63,460 nucleotides of DNA from Streptomyces sp. E2N166 (GTDB taxonomy: Bacteria > Actinomycetota > Actinomycetes > Streptomycetales > Streptomycetaceae): positions 1,211,788 through 1,275,247 of the forward strand of contig NZ_RAIF01000006.1 in NCBI RefSeq assembly GCF_003671715.1, in the 5' to 3' direction. This document shows, in pieces, positions 56,212 to 63,460 of this stretch. Made by a program: the position numbers and the translations under genes. Below the pieces are notes generated by a model. It was given only the letters and a program-made list of their open reading frames with translations, did no database searches and was not told the DNA's origin. Each line of letters opens with the position of its first letter. The first letter of the stretch is position 1.

Positions 56212-58410
56212 ATGGGCGACAAGGCACACACCCGTCCCGGAGCCGCCGGAAGGGCTACGGCGGCCGACCATCCCACGTCCGTACGGAATGTGGTGCTGGT
56301 CGGCCACTCCGGATCGGGCAAGACGACTCTGGTGGAAGCTCTCGCGCTGACGGCGGGAGCACTGAACCGGGCGGGCCGCGTGGAGGACGGCGGCTGCGTC
56401 TCGGACTACGACGAGATGGAGCACCGGCAGCAGCGCTCCGTACAGCTCTCGCTGGTGCCGGTCGAATGGGACGGCATCAAGATCAATCTCCTGGACACTC
56501 CCGGGTACGCCGACTTCGTCGGTGAGCTGAGGGCCGGTCTGCGGGCGGCGGACGCGGCCCTCTTCGTCGTCTCGGCCTCCGACGGAGTGGACGGCTCGAC
56601 CCGCATGGTGTGGGAGGAGTGCGCCGCCGTCGGCATGCCGCGCGCCATCGTGGTCACGCATCTGGAGGCCGCCCGCGCGGACTTCGAGGAGATGACGCGG
56701 ATCTGCGCGGAGGCCTTCGGCGGGGACGATCCGGACGCCGTGCTGCCGCTGTACCTGCCGCTGCACGGGCCGCAGGCGCCCGACGGGCACGCACCCGTGA
56801 CGGGACTCGTCGGGCTGCTGTCGCGGAAGCTGTACGACTACGCGTCCGGCGAGCGCGAGGAGTCCGAGCCGGGCGAGGAACAGTTGCCGTCGCTCGACGA
56901 GGCCCGCTCCATGCTGATCGAGGGGATCATCTCGGAGAGCGAGGACGAGACCCTCATGGAGCGCTATCTCGGCGGCGAGCAGGTGGACGTCAGGACACTC
57001 ATCGAGGATCTGGAACGGGCCGTGGCGCGCGGGGTGTTCTTCCCCGTGCTGGCCGCCGCCCCCGCGGCCGAGGGAGCCCGGCAGGGGCTGGGCACGGTCG
57101 AACTGCTGGAGCTGGTCACGCGCGGCTTCCCGACCCCCTTGGAGCGCGAGGCGCCCCGGGTCACCACGCCCGACGGCGCTCCGCGCGAGCTGCGGATGTG
57201 CGATCCCGACGAGTCGCTGGTCGCGGAGGTCGTCAAGACGTCCTCCGACCCGTACGTGGGGCGGATCTCGCTGGTCCGCGTGTTCTCCGGCACCCTGCGC
57301 GCCGACCAGACGGTGCACGTCTCCGGGCACGGGCTGGCCGACCGCGGCCACGAGGACCACGACGTCGACGAGCGGATCGGCGCCCTGTCGACCCCCTTCG
57401 GCAAGCAGCAGCGGCCGGTCTCGCACGTGATCGCGGGCGACCTGGCGTGCGTGGCCAAGCTGAGCCGCGCGGAGACCGGGGACACGCTCTCGGCCAAGGA
57501 CGACCCGTTGCTGATGGCGCCGTGGGAGATGCCGGACCCGCTGCTGCCGCTCGCCATCCAGGCGCACAGCAAGCCGGACGAGGACAAGCTCTCCCAGGGG
57601 CTTTCGCGGCTGGTCGCCGAGGACCCGACGATGCGCCTGGAGCAGAACCAGGACACGCACCAGGTGGTCCTGTGGTGCCTGGGCGAGGCCCACGCCGACG
57701 TGGCGCTGGAGCGGCTGCGCAGCCGCTACGGCGTCCAGGTCGACGTCGTTCCCCACCGGGTCTGCCTGCGGGAGACCTTCGGGGACCGGGCGGCCGGGCG
57801 CGGGCGGCACGTGAAGCAGTCCGGCGGGCACGGACAGTACGCCATCTGCGAGATCGAGGTGGAGCCGATGCCGGGCGGTTCGGGCATCGAGTTCGTGGAC
57901 GAGGTGGTCGGCGGCGCGGTGCCCCGGCAGTTCATTCCGTCCGTCGAGAAGGGCGTCCGCGCGCAGGCCGCCAAGGGCGTCGTCGCGGGGCATCCGCTGA
58001 TCGACGTGCGGGTCACGCTGCGGGACGGCAAGGCGCACTCGGTGGACTCCTCCGACGCCGCCTTCCAGACGGCCGGCGCGCTGGCGCTGCGGGAGGCCGC
58101 GGCCGAGGCGAGGATCCATCTGCTGGAGCCGGTGGCCGAGGTGAGCGTGCTGGTCGGCGACGACTACGTGGGCGCCGTGATGAGCGACCTGTCCGGACGG
58201 CGCGGCAAGGTGCTCGGCACCGAGCAGACGAGCGGCGGGCGGACCTTGATCAGGGCCGAGGTGCCGGAGATCGAGATCGGCCGGTACGCGGTGGACCTGC
58301 GCTCCCTGACGCACGGCACCGCGCGCTTCGGCCGCCGTTACGCGCGGCACGAACCGATGCCGCCGCAGATCGCGGAACGCCTCCGGGAGGAGCTGCGGGC
58401 GGCGTCCTAG
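56212..58410 (+). CDS. Elongation factor G-like protein (EF-G2) with altered GTPase motifs
   Basis: 732 residues with the five-domain EF-G layout. The P-loop GHSGSGKTT (31-39) is intact, but the switch I RGIT is RSVQ (75-78), the catalytic His of DTPGH is Tyr99 (DTPGYADF) and the guanine-specificity NKxD is THLE (149-152). Domain IV (SGGHGQYAICEIEVEP, FIPSVEKGVRAQA) is retained. Such EF-G2 proteins in mycobacteria have little or no ribosome-dependent GTPase activity. So it is probably not a canonical translocase. ATG chosen for GGAGGCAAGG. It stands on the plus strand between pgsA and the HIT gene. Confidence 0.92.
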   Translation: MGDKAHTRPGAAGRATAADHPTSVRNVVLVGHSGSGKTTLVEALALTAGALNRAGRVEDGGCVSDYDEMEHRQQRSVQLSLVPVEWDGIKINLLDTPGYADFVGELRAGLRAADAALFVVSASDGVDGSTRMVWEECAAVGMPRAIVVTHLEAARADFEEMTRICAEAFGGDDPDAVLPLYLPLHGPQAPDGHAPVTGLVGLLSRKLYDYASGEREESEPGEEQLPSLDEARSMLIEGIISESEDETLMERYLGGEQVDVRTLIEDLERAVARGVFFPVLAAAPAAEGARQGLGTVELLELVTRGFPTPLEREAPRVTTPDGAPRELRMCDPDESLVAEVVKTSSDPYVGRISLVRVFSGTLRADQTVHVSGHGLADRGHEDHDVDERIGALSTPFGKQQRPVSHVIAGDLACVAKLSRAETGDTLSAKDDPLLMAPWEMPDPLLPLAIQAHSKPDEDKLSQGLSRLVAEDPTMRLEQNQDTHQVVLWCLGEAHADVALERLRSRYGVQVDVVPHRVCLRETFGDRAAGRGRHVKQSGGHGQYAICEIEVEPMPGGSGIEFVDEVVGGAVPRQFIPSVEKGVRAQAAKGVVAGHPLIDVRVTLRDGKAHSVDSSDAAFQTAGALALREAAAEARIHLLEPVAEVSVLVGDDYVGAVMSDLSGRRGKVLGTEQTSGGRTLIRAEVPEIEIGRYAVDLRSLTHGTARFGRRYARHEPMPPQIAERLREELRAAS

Positions 58411-58425
58411 GGGTGCGCGGCAGGG

Positions 58426-58453
58426 GGCCGGCGCGGACTCCTCCGCGCCGGCC
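58426..58453 (+). terminator. Terminator of the EF-G-like gene
   Basis: Perfect 12-bp stem (58426-58437 with 58442-58453) and 4-nt loop, 15 bp past the stop. Confidence 0.8.
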
Positions 58454-58663
58454 GCGCGTTCAACTCCCGCCCGGAAGAGGCTCGTTACCGACCTGCCCGG
58501 TCCGGGCGCACAACGGCGCAAACCGCGCGCGCGGGGGCGCCTTTCGCCGTCCGGTGCCGCATGTCGGTGTCGGCGGATACGCTGATGACCTGATCAACAG
58601 GTGTGCCGGGCACGGAAGTCGGGAAGGCCGCAGGAGCGACAGTGGTGGCGATCGGGGGCGGGA

Positions 58664-60325
58664 ATGACCGTTGACGGCGGTTACGCGGACTTCTTCGGAC
58701 CGCAGGTGCCGCGTACGGACGACGGAGGCCAGACGGCCACCTTCGCGCTGGCCTCGGCCGCCTACCGGGACAGCGAGTTGGCGGAGATCAAGAAGGCCGA
58801 CAACGAATGGCACCAGACGACCCTCAACGCGGGCCGGTCCTGGGCCACGATCTTCCGGCCCAACCTCGGCGAGGCCTTCTCCCGCGCGGTGGCCGACCGG
58901 ATGCTGGGCAGCGGCCGCAAGCCCCTCATCCAGTCCTTCGGTGCCGAGCCGCAGGTGGTCGTCGAGCACTGCCTGGCGGCCAACGGCATCCGCAAGGCGC
59001 GCGACGCCCGGCTGTCCACGGTGATCGTGCTGTGCGGCCTGCTCTTCCTGCCCGGCATGCTGGTCTGGCTGCTCGGCTTCCAGATCCGCACCACCGTCGC
59101 CAAGGCGGAGAACAAACAGGCCGGGGCACTGGGCACCGCGGTGCTCGTGGCGATCGCCGCGCTGGCCGTGCTGTTCCTCGTCAAGATGCCCTTCTCCGGC
59201 TTCTGGGCCTGGTACGCGCGCGCCGCGGTCGTCCTGCCCGTCGTCGGCTGGTTCTGGGCCAAGCGGATCTGCGAGGGCACGGCGAGGGACCTGCGGGAGC
59301 GCTGGGACGGCCTCCTGTCGGGCAGCGGCGTCGGCGCCAAGGTCCCCGAGGCGGTGCCCAGCAACCCGGGTGAGACCGCGGCCGAGCAACTGCGCCAGTC
59401 ACTGGCCAAGCTCGGCGCCGAGCAGCAGTCCAACTCGGTCTTCTACGCCGGCCCCAAGGGCATACTCGGGATGGGCACCCGCTGGGGCAGCTGGCAGCTC
59501 GCCGAGAACCTGGTGCCGGCCGACCCGGCCCGGGAGATCCACCCCTTCCGCAGCTGGGACGTCGTCCGGGCCATCCACGACCAGCTGCGCATGCTGGAGC
59601 GCGGCCCGCTCAACACCGGCGGCTTCACGAAGCCGTCCATACGGCACTGGGTCGTGACGCCCATCGGGGAGAACGCCAAGGCGGTGTCCCGTCCGGAGGG
59701 CACGGACGTCGAGGCGTACCAGGTCAAGTCGCACGCGATACAGGACATCTGCAACAAGCAGCAGTTCGGCGCCGGTGACCGGCACTACCTGGGCGTCCAG
59801 TGGACCCTGTGGGACGGCCAGCTGGTCATCACCATGCTGATCACGGTGACCGTGCTGCACGAGACGCTGCGCATCGAGGTCACCGGCCACGCCCTGGGCC
59901 CGGTGAACCCGCTGTTCACCACCAAGCCGGAGGCTCCCTCCAAGGAGGTCGCCAAGTCGTTCAAGCCGTGGGAGACGCGCAAGGTGATGCTCCCGCTGGT
60001 CACCGCGAACGAGGTCGTACGGCTCGCCGTCCGCGCCCCGCTCACCTGGTATCCGCCGCTGCTGAACTGGCTCGGCGGCACGATCGGCCTGCCGGAGCCG
60101 TTCGGGCTGCGCCACGCGTGGGCGGACCAGCCGTGGCGTCACCGCTTCATGGCCGACGACGCGTTGCGGGCGGCGGCGCCGGTGCTGCGGGTGGTGCACT
60201 CGTCGGCGATCAGGGTGCTGGAGGAGAACGGCGTGGACACGGAGAAGTTCGGGGCGCGGTCGGCGTTCCTCAGCACGGCGGTACAGGATCCGACGCCCGG
60301 GAAGGCGGATCTGTACAACGCGTAG
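58664..60325 (+). CDS. Integral membrane protein of unknown function
   Basis: 553 residues from the ATG at 58664. Residues 1-115 are soluble; three hydrophobic helices follow (LSTVIVLCGLLFLPGMLVWLL near 118-138, LGTAVLVAIAALAVLFLV, and AAVVLPVVGWFW), then a charged linker and a long soluble C-terminal domain with one more hydrophobic stretch (LVITMLITVTVLHETL). I know it only as a Streptomyces-conserved protein; no catalytic motif stands out. GGCGGG lies before the ATG as a weak ribosome site. It is convergent with the HIT gene (6 bp between stops). Confidence 0.85.
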   Translation: MTVDGGYADFFGPQVPRTDDGGQTATFALASAAYRDSELAEIKKADNEWHQTTLNAGRSWATIFRPNLGEAFSRAVADRMLGSGRKPLIQSFGAEPQVVVEHCLAANGIRKARDARLSTVIVLCGLLFLPGMLVWLLGFQIRTTVAKAENKQAGALGTAVLVAIAALAVLFLVKMPFSGFWAWYARAAVVLPVVGWFWAKRICEGTARDLRERWDGLLSGSGVGAKVPEAVPSNPGETAAEQLRQSLAKLGAEQQSNSVFYAGPKGILGMGTRWGSWQLAENLVPADPAREIHPFRSWDVVRAIHDQLRMLERGPLNTGGFTKPSIRHWVVTPIGENAKAVSRPEGTDVEAYQVKSHAIQDICNKQQFGAGDRHYLGVQWTLWDGQLVITMLITVTVLHETLRIEVTGHALGPVNPLFTTKPEAPSKEVAKSFKPWETRKVMLPLVTANEVVRLAVRAPLTWYPPLLNWLGGTIGLPEPFGLRHAWADQPWRHRFMADDALRAAAPVLRVVHSSAIRVLEENGVDTEKFGARSAFLSTAVQDPTPGKADLYNA

Positions 60326-60331
60326 GCCTCG

Positions 60332-60877
60332 CTACGTAGGCCAGGCCTCCGCCAGCATCTTGCGGGTGTCACCCAGGAGCTGGGGCAGGACCTTGGTGTG
60401 GCCAATCACGGGAAGGAAATTGGTGTCGCCGCCCCAGCGGGGCACCACATGCTGGTGCAGGTGAGCGGCGATGCCCGCGCCCGCCACCGTGCCCTGGTTC
60501 ATGCCGATGTTGAAACCGTGGGCGCCGGACGCGGTGCGCAGGGCCGTCATCGCCTGCTTGGTGAGCTCGGCCAGCTCCGCGGTCTCCACGGCGTTCAGCT
60601 CGGTGTAGTCGGCGACGTGGCGGTACGGCACGACCATCAGGTGGCCGCCGTTGTAGGGGTACAGGTTGAGCACCGCGTAGACGTGCTCGCCGCGCCGGAC
60701 GATCAGACCGTCCTCGTCGGACTTGGCCGGGATCGAGCAGAAGGGGCAGCCGTCGTCGGCTCCGGGGCCGCTCGGCTTGTTCTCGCCCTGGATGTAGGCC
60801 ATCCGGTGGGGCGTCCACAGGCGCTGGAACGCGTCCGGCGTGCCCACTCCCAGCTGCTGCTCCGGCTCACTCGTCAT
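60332..60877 (-). CDS. HIT family hydrolase/AP4A phosphorylase-like
   Basis: 181 residues. Histidine triad AHLHQHVV near residue 138, zinc-type CPFC near residue 44, and PYNGGHLMVVPYRHV. The orthologous gene in mycobacteria, also beside thrS and pgsA, is an AP4A phosphorylase, so degradation of diadenosine tetraphosphate is likely. No Shine-Dalgarno precedes the ATG at 60877, but TATGCT ends 6 nt before it, so the mRNA may be leaderless. Confidence 0.92.
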   Translation of the reverse strand: MTSEPEQQLGVGTPDAFQRLWTPHRMAYIQGENKPSGPGADDGCPFCSIPAKSDEDGLIVRRGEHVYAVLNLYPYNGGHLMVVPYRHVADYTELNAVETAELAELTKQAMTALRTASGAHGFNIGMNQGTVAGAGIAAHLHQHVVPRWGGDTNFLPVIGHTKVLPQLLGDTRKMLAEAWPT

Positions 60878-60883
60878 GCGTGC

Positions 60884-60889
60884 AGCATA
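60884..60889 (-). promoter_or_regulatory. Candidate -10 element giving a leaderless HIT mRNA
   Basis: TATGCT on the minus strand with 6 nt to the ATG. No convincing -35 was seen. Confidence 0.4.
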
Positions 60890-60915
60890 TGGCGTCGGCG
60901 CCTGGAACCTGAAAG

Positions 60916-60942
60916 GGCCCCCGGGAGCTCCTCCCGGGGGCC
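60916..60942 (-). terminator. thrS terminator
   Basis: Perfect 12-bp stem (60916-60927 with 60931-60942), 3-nt loop, followed on the minus strand by CTTTC. It lies beyond the two CRISPR-like hairpins. Confidence 0.7.
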
Positions 60943-61031
60943 GATCCCCGCGCTTGCGGGGATCAACAGCACCTTCGTGTGTCCGACAACTGGCATGAAC
61001 GGACGGTCCCCGTACAGGCGGGGAGCACGTC
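60941..61031 (+). CRISPR. Two-repeat CRISPR-like element (type I-E style), degenerate or relic
   Basis: Repeat 1 (60941-60969) carries TCCCCGCGC...GCGGGGAT.AAC and matches 22 of 29 positions of the E. coli type I-E repeat. Repeat 2 (61003-61031) has the same dyad (TCCCCG...GCGGGGA) at a distance of exactly 62 bp and matches repeat 1 at 18 of 29 positions, as expected for a degenerate terminal repeat. The 33-bp spacer (60970-61002) fits the I-E size. There are no cas genes in the window. It could equally be two unrelated terminator-like hairpins. Confidence 0.35.
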
Positions 61032-63006
61032 ACACCTGAATCCGGCGCTCCACGACATCAACGAGCTTCGCCAGCGCCTGGTCACGCGGAATGCCGTTCT
61101 CCTGCGACCCGTCGCGGTAGCGGAACGACACCGTACCTCCGTGCATGTCCTCGTCCCCGACGATGATCATGAACGGGACCTTCTGCTTCTGCTGCGTGCG
61201 GATCTTCTTCTGCATCCGGTCCGAGGAGGAATCCACGTCGACGCGCAGCCCCTTCCGCCGCGCCTCGGCCGCGAACTCCTCCAGGTACTGCACGTGAGCG
61301 TCACCCACCGGGATTCCCACCGCCTGCACCGGCGCCAGCCACGCCGGGAAGGCGCCCGCGTAGTGCTCCAGGAGCACCGCGAAGAAGCGCTCGATCGAGC
61401 CGAACAGCGCGCGGTGGATCATGACCGGACGCTGCTTGGCACCGTCCGCGCCGGTGTACTCCAGGTCGAAGCGCTCCGGCAGGTTGAAGTCGAGCTGGAT
61501 GGTCGACATCTGCCAGGTGCGGCCGATGGCGTCCTTGGTCTGGACGGAGATCTTCGGGCCGTAGAAGGCGGCGCCGCCCGGGTCCGGGACCAGGGGCAGG
61601 CCCTGCTTCTCGGCGACCTGGCGGAGCGTCTCGGTGGCCTCTTCCCATGCCTCGTCGGAGCCGACGAACTTCTCCGGGTCCTTGGTGGACAGCTCCAGGT
61701 AGAAGTCGGTCAGGCCGTAGTCGCGCAGCAGGTTCAGCACGAAGGTGAGGGTCTTGTCGAGCTCCTCCGACATCTGCTCGCGGGTGCAGTAGATGTGCGC
61801 GTCGTCCTGGGTGAAGCCGCGGGCCCGGGTCAGGCCGTGCACGACGCCCGACTTCTCGTACCGGTACACGGTCCCGAACTCGAACAGGCGCAGCGGCAGT
61901 TCACGGTACGAGCGGCCGCGCGCGTCGAAGATCAGGTTGTGCATCGGGCAGTTCATGGGCTTGAGGTAGTAGTCCACGCCCTCGTCGAGCTGCATGGGCG
62001 GGTACATGCCGTCGGCGTACCAGTCCAGGTGGCCCGAGGTCTCGAAGAGCTTCCCCTTCGTCGCGTGCGGGGTGTAGACGAACTCGTACCCCTCCTCCTC
62101 GTGGCGGCGCCGCGAGTAGTCCTCCATGACCCGGCGGATCACACCGCCCTTGGGGTGGAAGACGGCGAGGCCGGAGCCGATCTGCTCCGGGACGGAGAAC
62201 AGGTCCAGCTCGCTGCCGAGCTTGCGGTGGTCGCGCTTCTCGGCCTCGGCGAGGAACTCCAGGTGCGCCTTCAGCTCGTCCTTGGACGGCCAGGCGGTGC
62301 CGTAGATGCGCTGGAGCATCGGGTTCTTCTCGCTGCCGCGCCAGTAGGCGGCGGCGTTGCGCATCAGCTTGAACGCCGGGATGTTCCGGGTGGTGGGCAG
62401 GTGGGGACCGCGGCAGAGGTCCTTCCAGCACAGCTCGCCGGTCTTGGCGTCCAGGTTGTCGTAGATCGTCAGCTCGCCGGCGCCGACCTCGACGTCCGCG
62501 CCGTCGTCGTGGGACGCGGAGCCCTTGAGGCCGATCAGCTCCAGCTTGTACGGCTCGTCGGCGAGCTCCTCGCGGGCGGCGTCGTCGGTGACGACGCGGC
62601 GCGAGAAGCGCTGGCCGCGCTTCTGGATCTCCTGCATCTTCTTCTCGATGGCCTTGAGGTCATCGGGGTGGAAGGGCTTCTCGACGTCGAAGTCGTAGTA
62701 GAAGCCGTCCTTGACGGGCGGGCCGATGCCCAGCTTGGCCTCGGGGAACAGCTCCTGCACGGCCTGCGCCATGACGTGCGCGGTGGAGTGGCGCAGAATG
62801 GCCAGACCGTCCTCGGAGGAGATCTCGACACCCTCGACGGTCTCGCCGTCCTGGACCTCGTAGGCGAGGTCCTTCAGCTCACCGGACACGCGGGCGGCGA
62901 CGATCGAGCGCTCGCCGGCGAAGAGCTCGGCGGCCGTCGTGCCCGTAGTCACCACGCGTTCTTCCCGCTCGGAATCGCGTTGGATGATCACACGGACGTC
63001 TGACAC
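61030..63006 (-). CDS. thrS: Threonyl-tRNA synthetase
   Basis: Class II synthetase charging tRNA-Thr. 658 residues from the GTG at 63006 (AGGAGAGACC before it). TGS domain, editing domain with [11 protein letters not shown] and the Cys/His site, catalytic core (motif 2 [13 protein letters not shown], zinc Cys in [37 protein letters not shown]) and the anticodon-binding C-terminus. The frame is open to 63090, but that extension is not ThrRS-like. Its stop abuts the second CRISPR-like repeat. Confidence 0.98.
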   Translation of the reverse strand: MSDVRVIIQRDSEREERVVTTGTTAAELFAGERSIVAARVSGELKDLAYEVQDGETVEGVEISSEDGLAILRHSTAHVMAQAVQELFPEAKLGIGPPVKDGFYYDFDVEKPFHPDDLKAIEKKMQEIQKRGQRFSRRVVTDDAAREELADEPYKLELIGLKGSASHDDGADVEVGAGELTIYDNLDAKTGELCWKDLCRGPHLPTTRNIPAFKLMRNAAAYWRGSEKNPMLQRIYGTAWPSKDELKAHLEFLAEAEKRDHRKLGSELDLFSVPEQIGSGLAVFHPKGGVIRRVMEDYSRRRHEEEGYEFVYTPHATKGKLFETSGHLDWYADGMYPPMQLDEGVDYYLKPMNCPMHNLIFDARGRSYRELPLRLFEFGTVYRYEKSGVVHGLTRARGFTQDDAHIYCTREQMSEELDKTLTFVLNLLRDYGLTDFYLELSTKDPEKFVGSDEAWEEATETLRQVAEKQGLPLVPDPGGAAFYGPKISVQTKDAIGRTWQMSTIQLDFNLPERFDLEYTGADGAKQRPVMIHRALFGSIERFFAVLLEHYAGAFPAWLAPVQAVGIPVGDAHVQYLEEFAAEARRKGLRVDVDSSSDRMQKKIRTQQKQKVPFMIIVGDEDMHGGTVSFRYRDGSQENGIPRDQALAKLVDVVERRIQV

Positions 63007-63097
63007 CGGTCTCTCCTGACTGAAGTGGGGCTGCGGCGCCATACCGGAGCGCACGCATGAGGGCGATCGTACCGACCACGGCCCGCTCACCGCGAAA

Positions 63098-63460
63098 TCA
63101 GTCCCCGCGGTCGCCGTCGTCCTCGCCGTCCCCGCCGCAGGTCTCCTCGAAGAAGGCCGCCACCTCCACGTGCTCCTGGACCGCCTTCAGCAGCCGGTCC
63201 CGCTCCGCGTCGTCGACCTGTACGGGTGCGATCTCGCAGGCGCCGGTGAGCCGGCGGAATCCGCCCCGGCTCTCCAGCCGGCCGAGCACCCGCACCGGCA
63301 GCCCGACGAGATGGGCGTGCCCCGCGATCCGGTAGGCGTCCTCGTCCAGCGTGATCCGTACGTGCGGGACGTCGGCCCCGGCCAGCACCCGCAGCCGCAC
63401 GGTGCCCGCGCCGCGCGGCCCGGGACGGCGCATGCGGACGACGGTGCCGGTGATCCGGAC
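63098..63460 (-). CDS. Unidentified protein, C-terminal part only (5' end beyond window)
   Basis: The frame is open from the right edge to a stop at 63098 and gives 120 residues: a beta-rich stretch ([45 protein letters not shown] as separate pieces), then [23 protein letters not shown] and an acidic tail (EDDGDRGD). I do not recognise the family. It is 91 bp upstream of thrS on the same strand and may be co-transcribed. Confidence 0.75.
   Translation of the reverse strand, partial: VRITGTVVRMRRPGPRGAGTVRLRVLAGADVPHVRITLDEDAYRIAGHAHLVGLPVRVLGRLESRGGFRRLTGACEIAPVQVDDAERDRLLKAVQEHVEVAAFFEETCGGDGEDDGDRGD

Noticed and set aside
60878..60915. A third CRISPR-like repeat upstream of the pair
   Set aside because: The position 61-62 bp before repeat 1 has no TCCCCG...CGGGGA dyad.
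60972..60990. TTGTCGG inside the CRISPR-like spacer as a damage promoter
   Set aside because: The box ends GAC instead of GTG and no -10 follows at 8 nt.

Overview
The window is chromosomal DNA from a high-GC actinobacterium, almost certainly a Streptomyces. The evidence is the very high G+C with strong third-position bias, the frequent GTG and TTG starts, the presence of bldD and of the actinobacterial host factor sIHF, and a gene order (priA-metK-coaBC-rpoZ-gmk-sIHF-pyr operon-bldD-nusB-efp-aro cluster-alaS-rpsD-hisS-relA-sec-ruv-pdx-PIM genes-thrS) that I recognise as the conserved Streptomyces core. I see no prophage, insertion sequence, integrase, rRNA or tRNA gene. This is core, not accessory, DNA.

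Layout from left to right; nearly everything is on the minus strand, so transcription runs right to left. 1-6207: priA (cut by the left edge), metK, coaBC, rpoZ, gmk and the sIHF gene. 6431-16389: the de novo pyrimidine operon pyrR-pyrB-pyrC-orf-carA-carB-pyrD-pyrF, with many start/stop overlaps and a small membrane protein gene of unknown role embedded in it. 16687-17190: bldD, divergent from pyrR. 17405-24672: efp, nusB, an M24 peptidase-like gene, a P-loop protein gene and aroE-aroC-aroK-aroB. 24653-30550: mltG, ruvX, alaS and two small genes upstream of alaS. 30725-35957: a plus-strand STAND-type ATPase, then rpsD, rarA and a VKOR-family gene. 36158-40514: hisS, a metallo-hydrolase, then a plus-strand cyclophilin and a DUF349 protein. 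40585-47438: yajC-secD-secF-apt-relA. 47614-53030: a LemA-like gene, pdxS-pdxT, yebC and ruvC-ruvA-ruvB. 53192-60877: the phosphatidylinositol mannoside block pgsA-acyltransferase-pimA, two plus-strand genes (an EF-G-like factor and a membrane protein), and a HIT hydrolase. 61030-63460: thrS and the 3' part of an unidentified gene.

Most genes encode nucleotide supply, translation, secretion, cofactor and aromatic amino acid synthesis, and stringent response. The regulatory layer is the most informative part. Three replication/repair genes or operons (priA, rarA, ruvCAB) each carry the actinobacterial RecA-NDp/PafBC DNA-damage promoter motif, full at rarA and ruvC and with one deviation at priA. 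At priA and rarA the GTG start lies exactly 7 nt after the -10 hexamer, so these mRNAs should be leaderless. The pyrR ribosome binding site is preceded by a sequence that fits the PyrR RNA-binding-loop consensus. The bldD promoter contains a perfect match to the BldD operator. Between thrS and the HIT gene there is a two-repeat, 62-bp-period structure resembling a minimal type I-E CRISPR.

Limits: everything was read by eye from the sequence. Family assignments rest on motifs and gene order; no database search or folding calculation was run.
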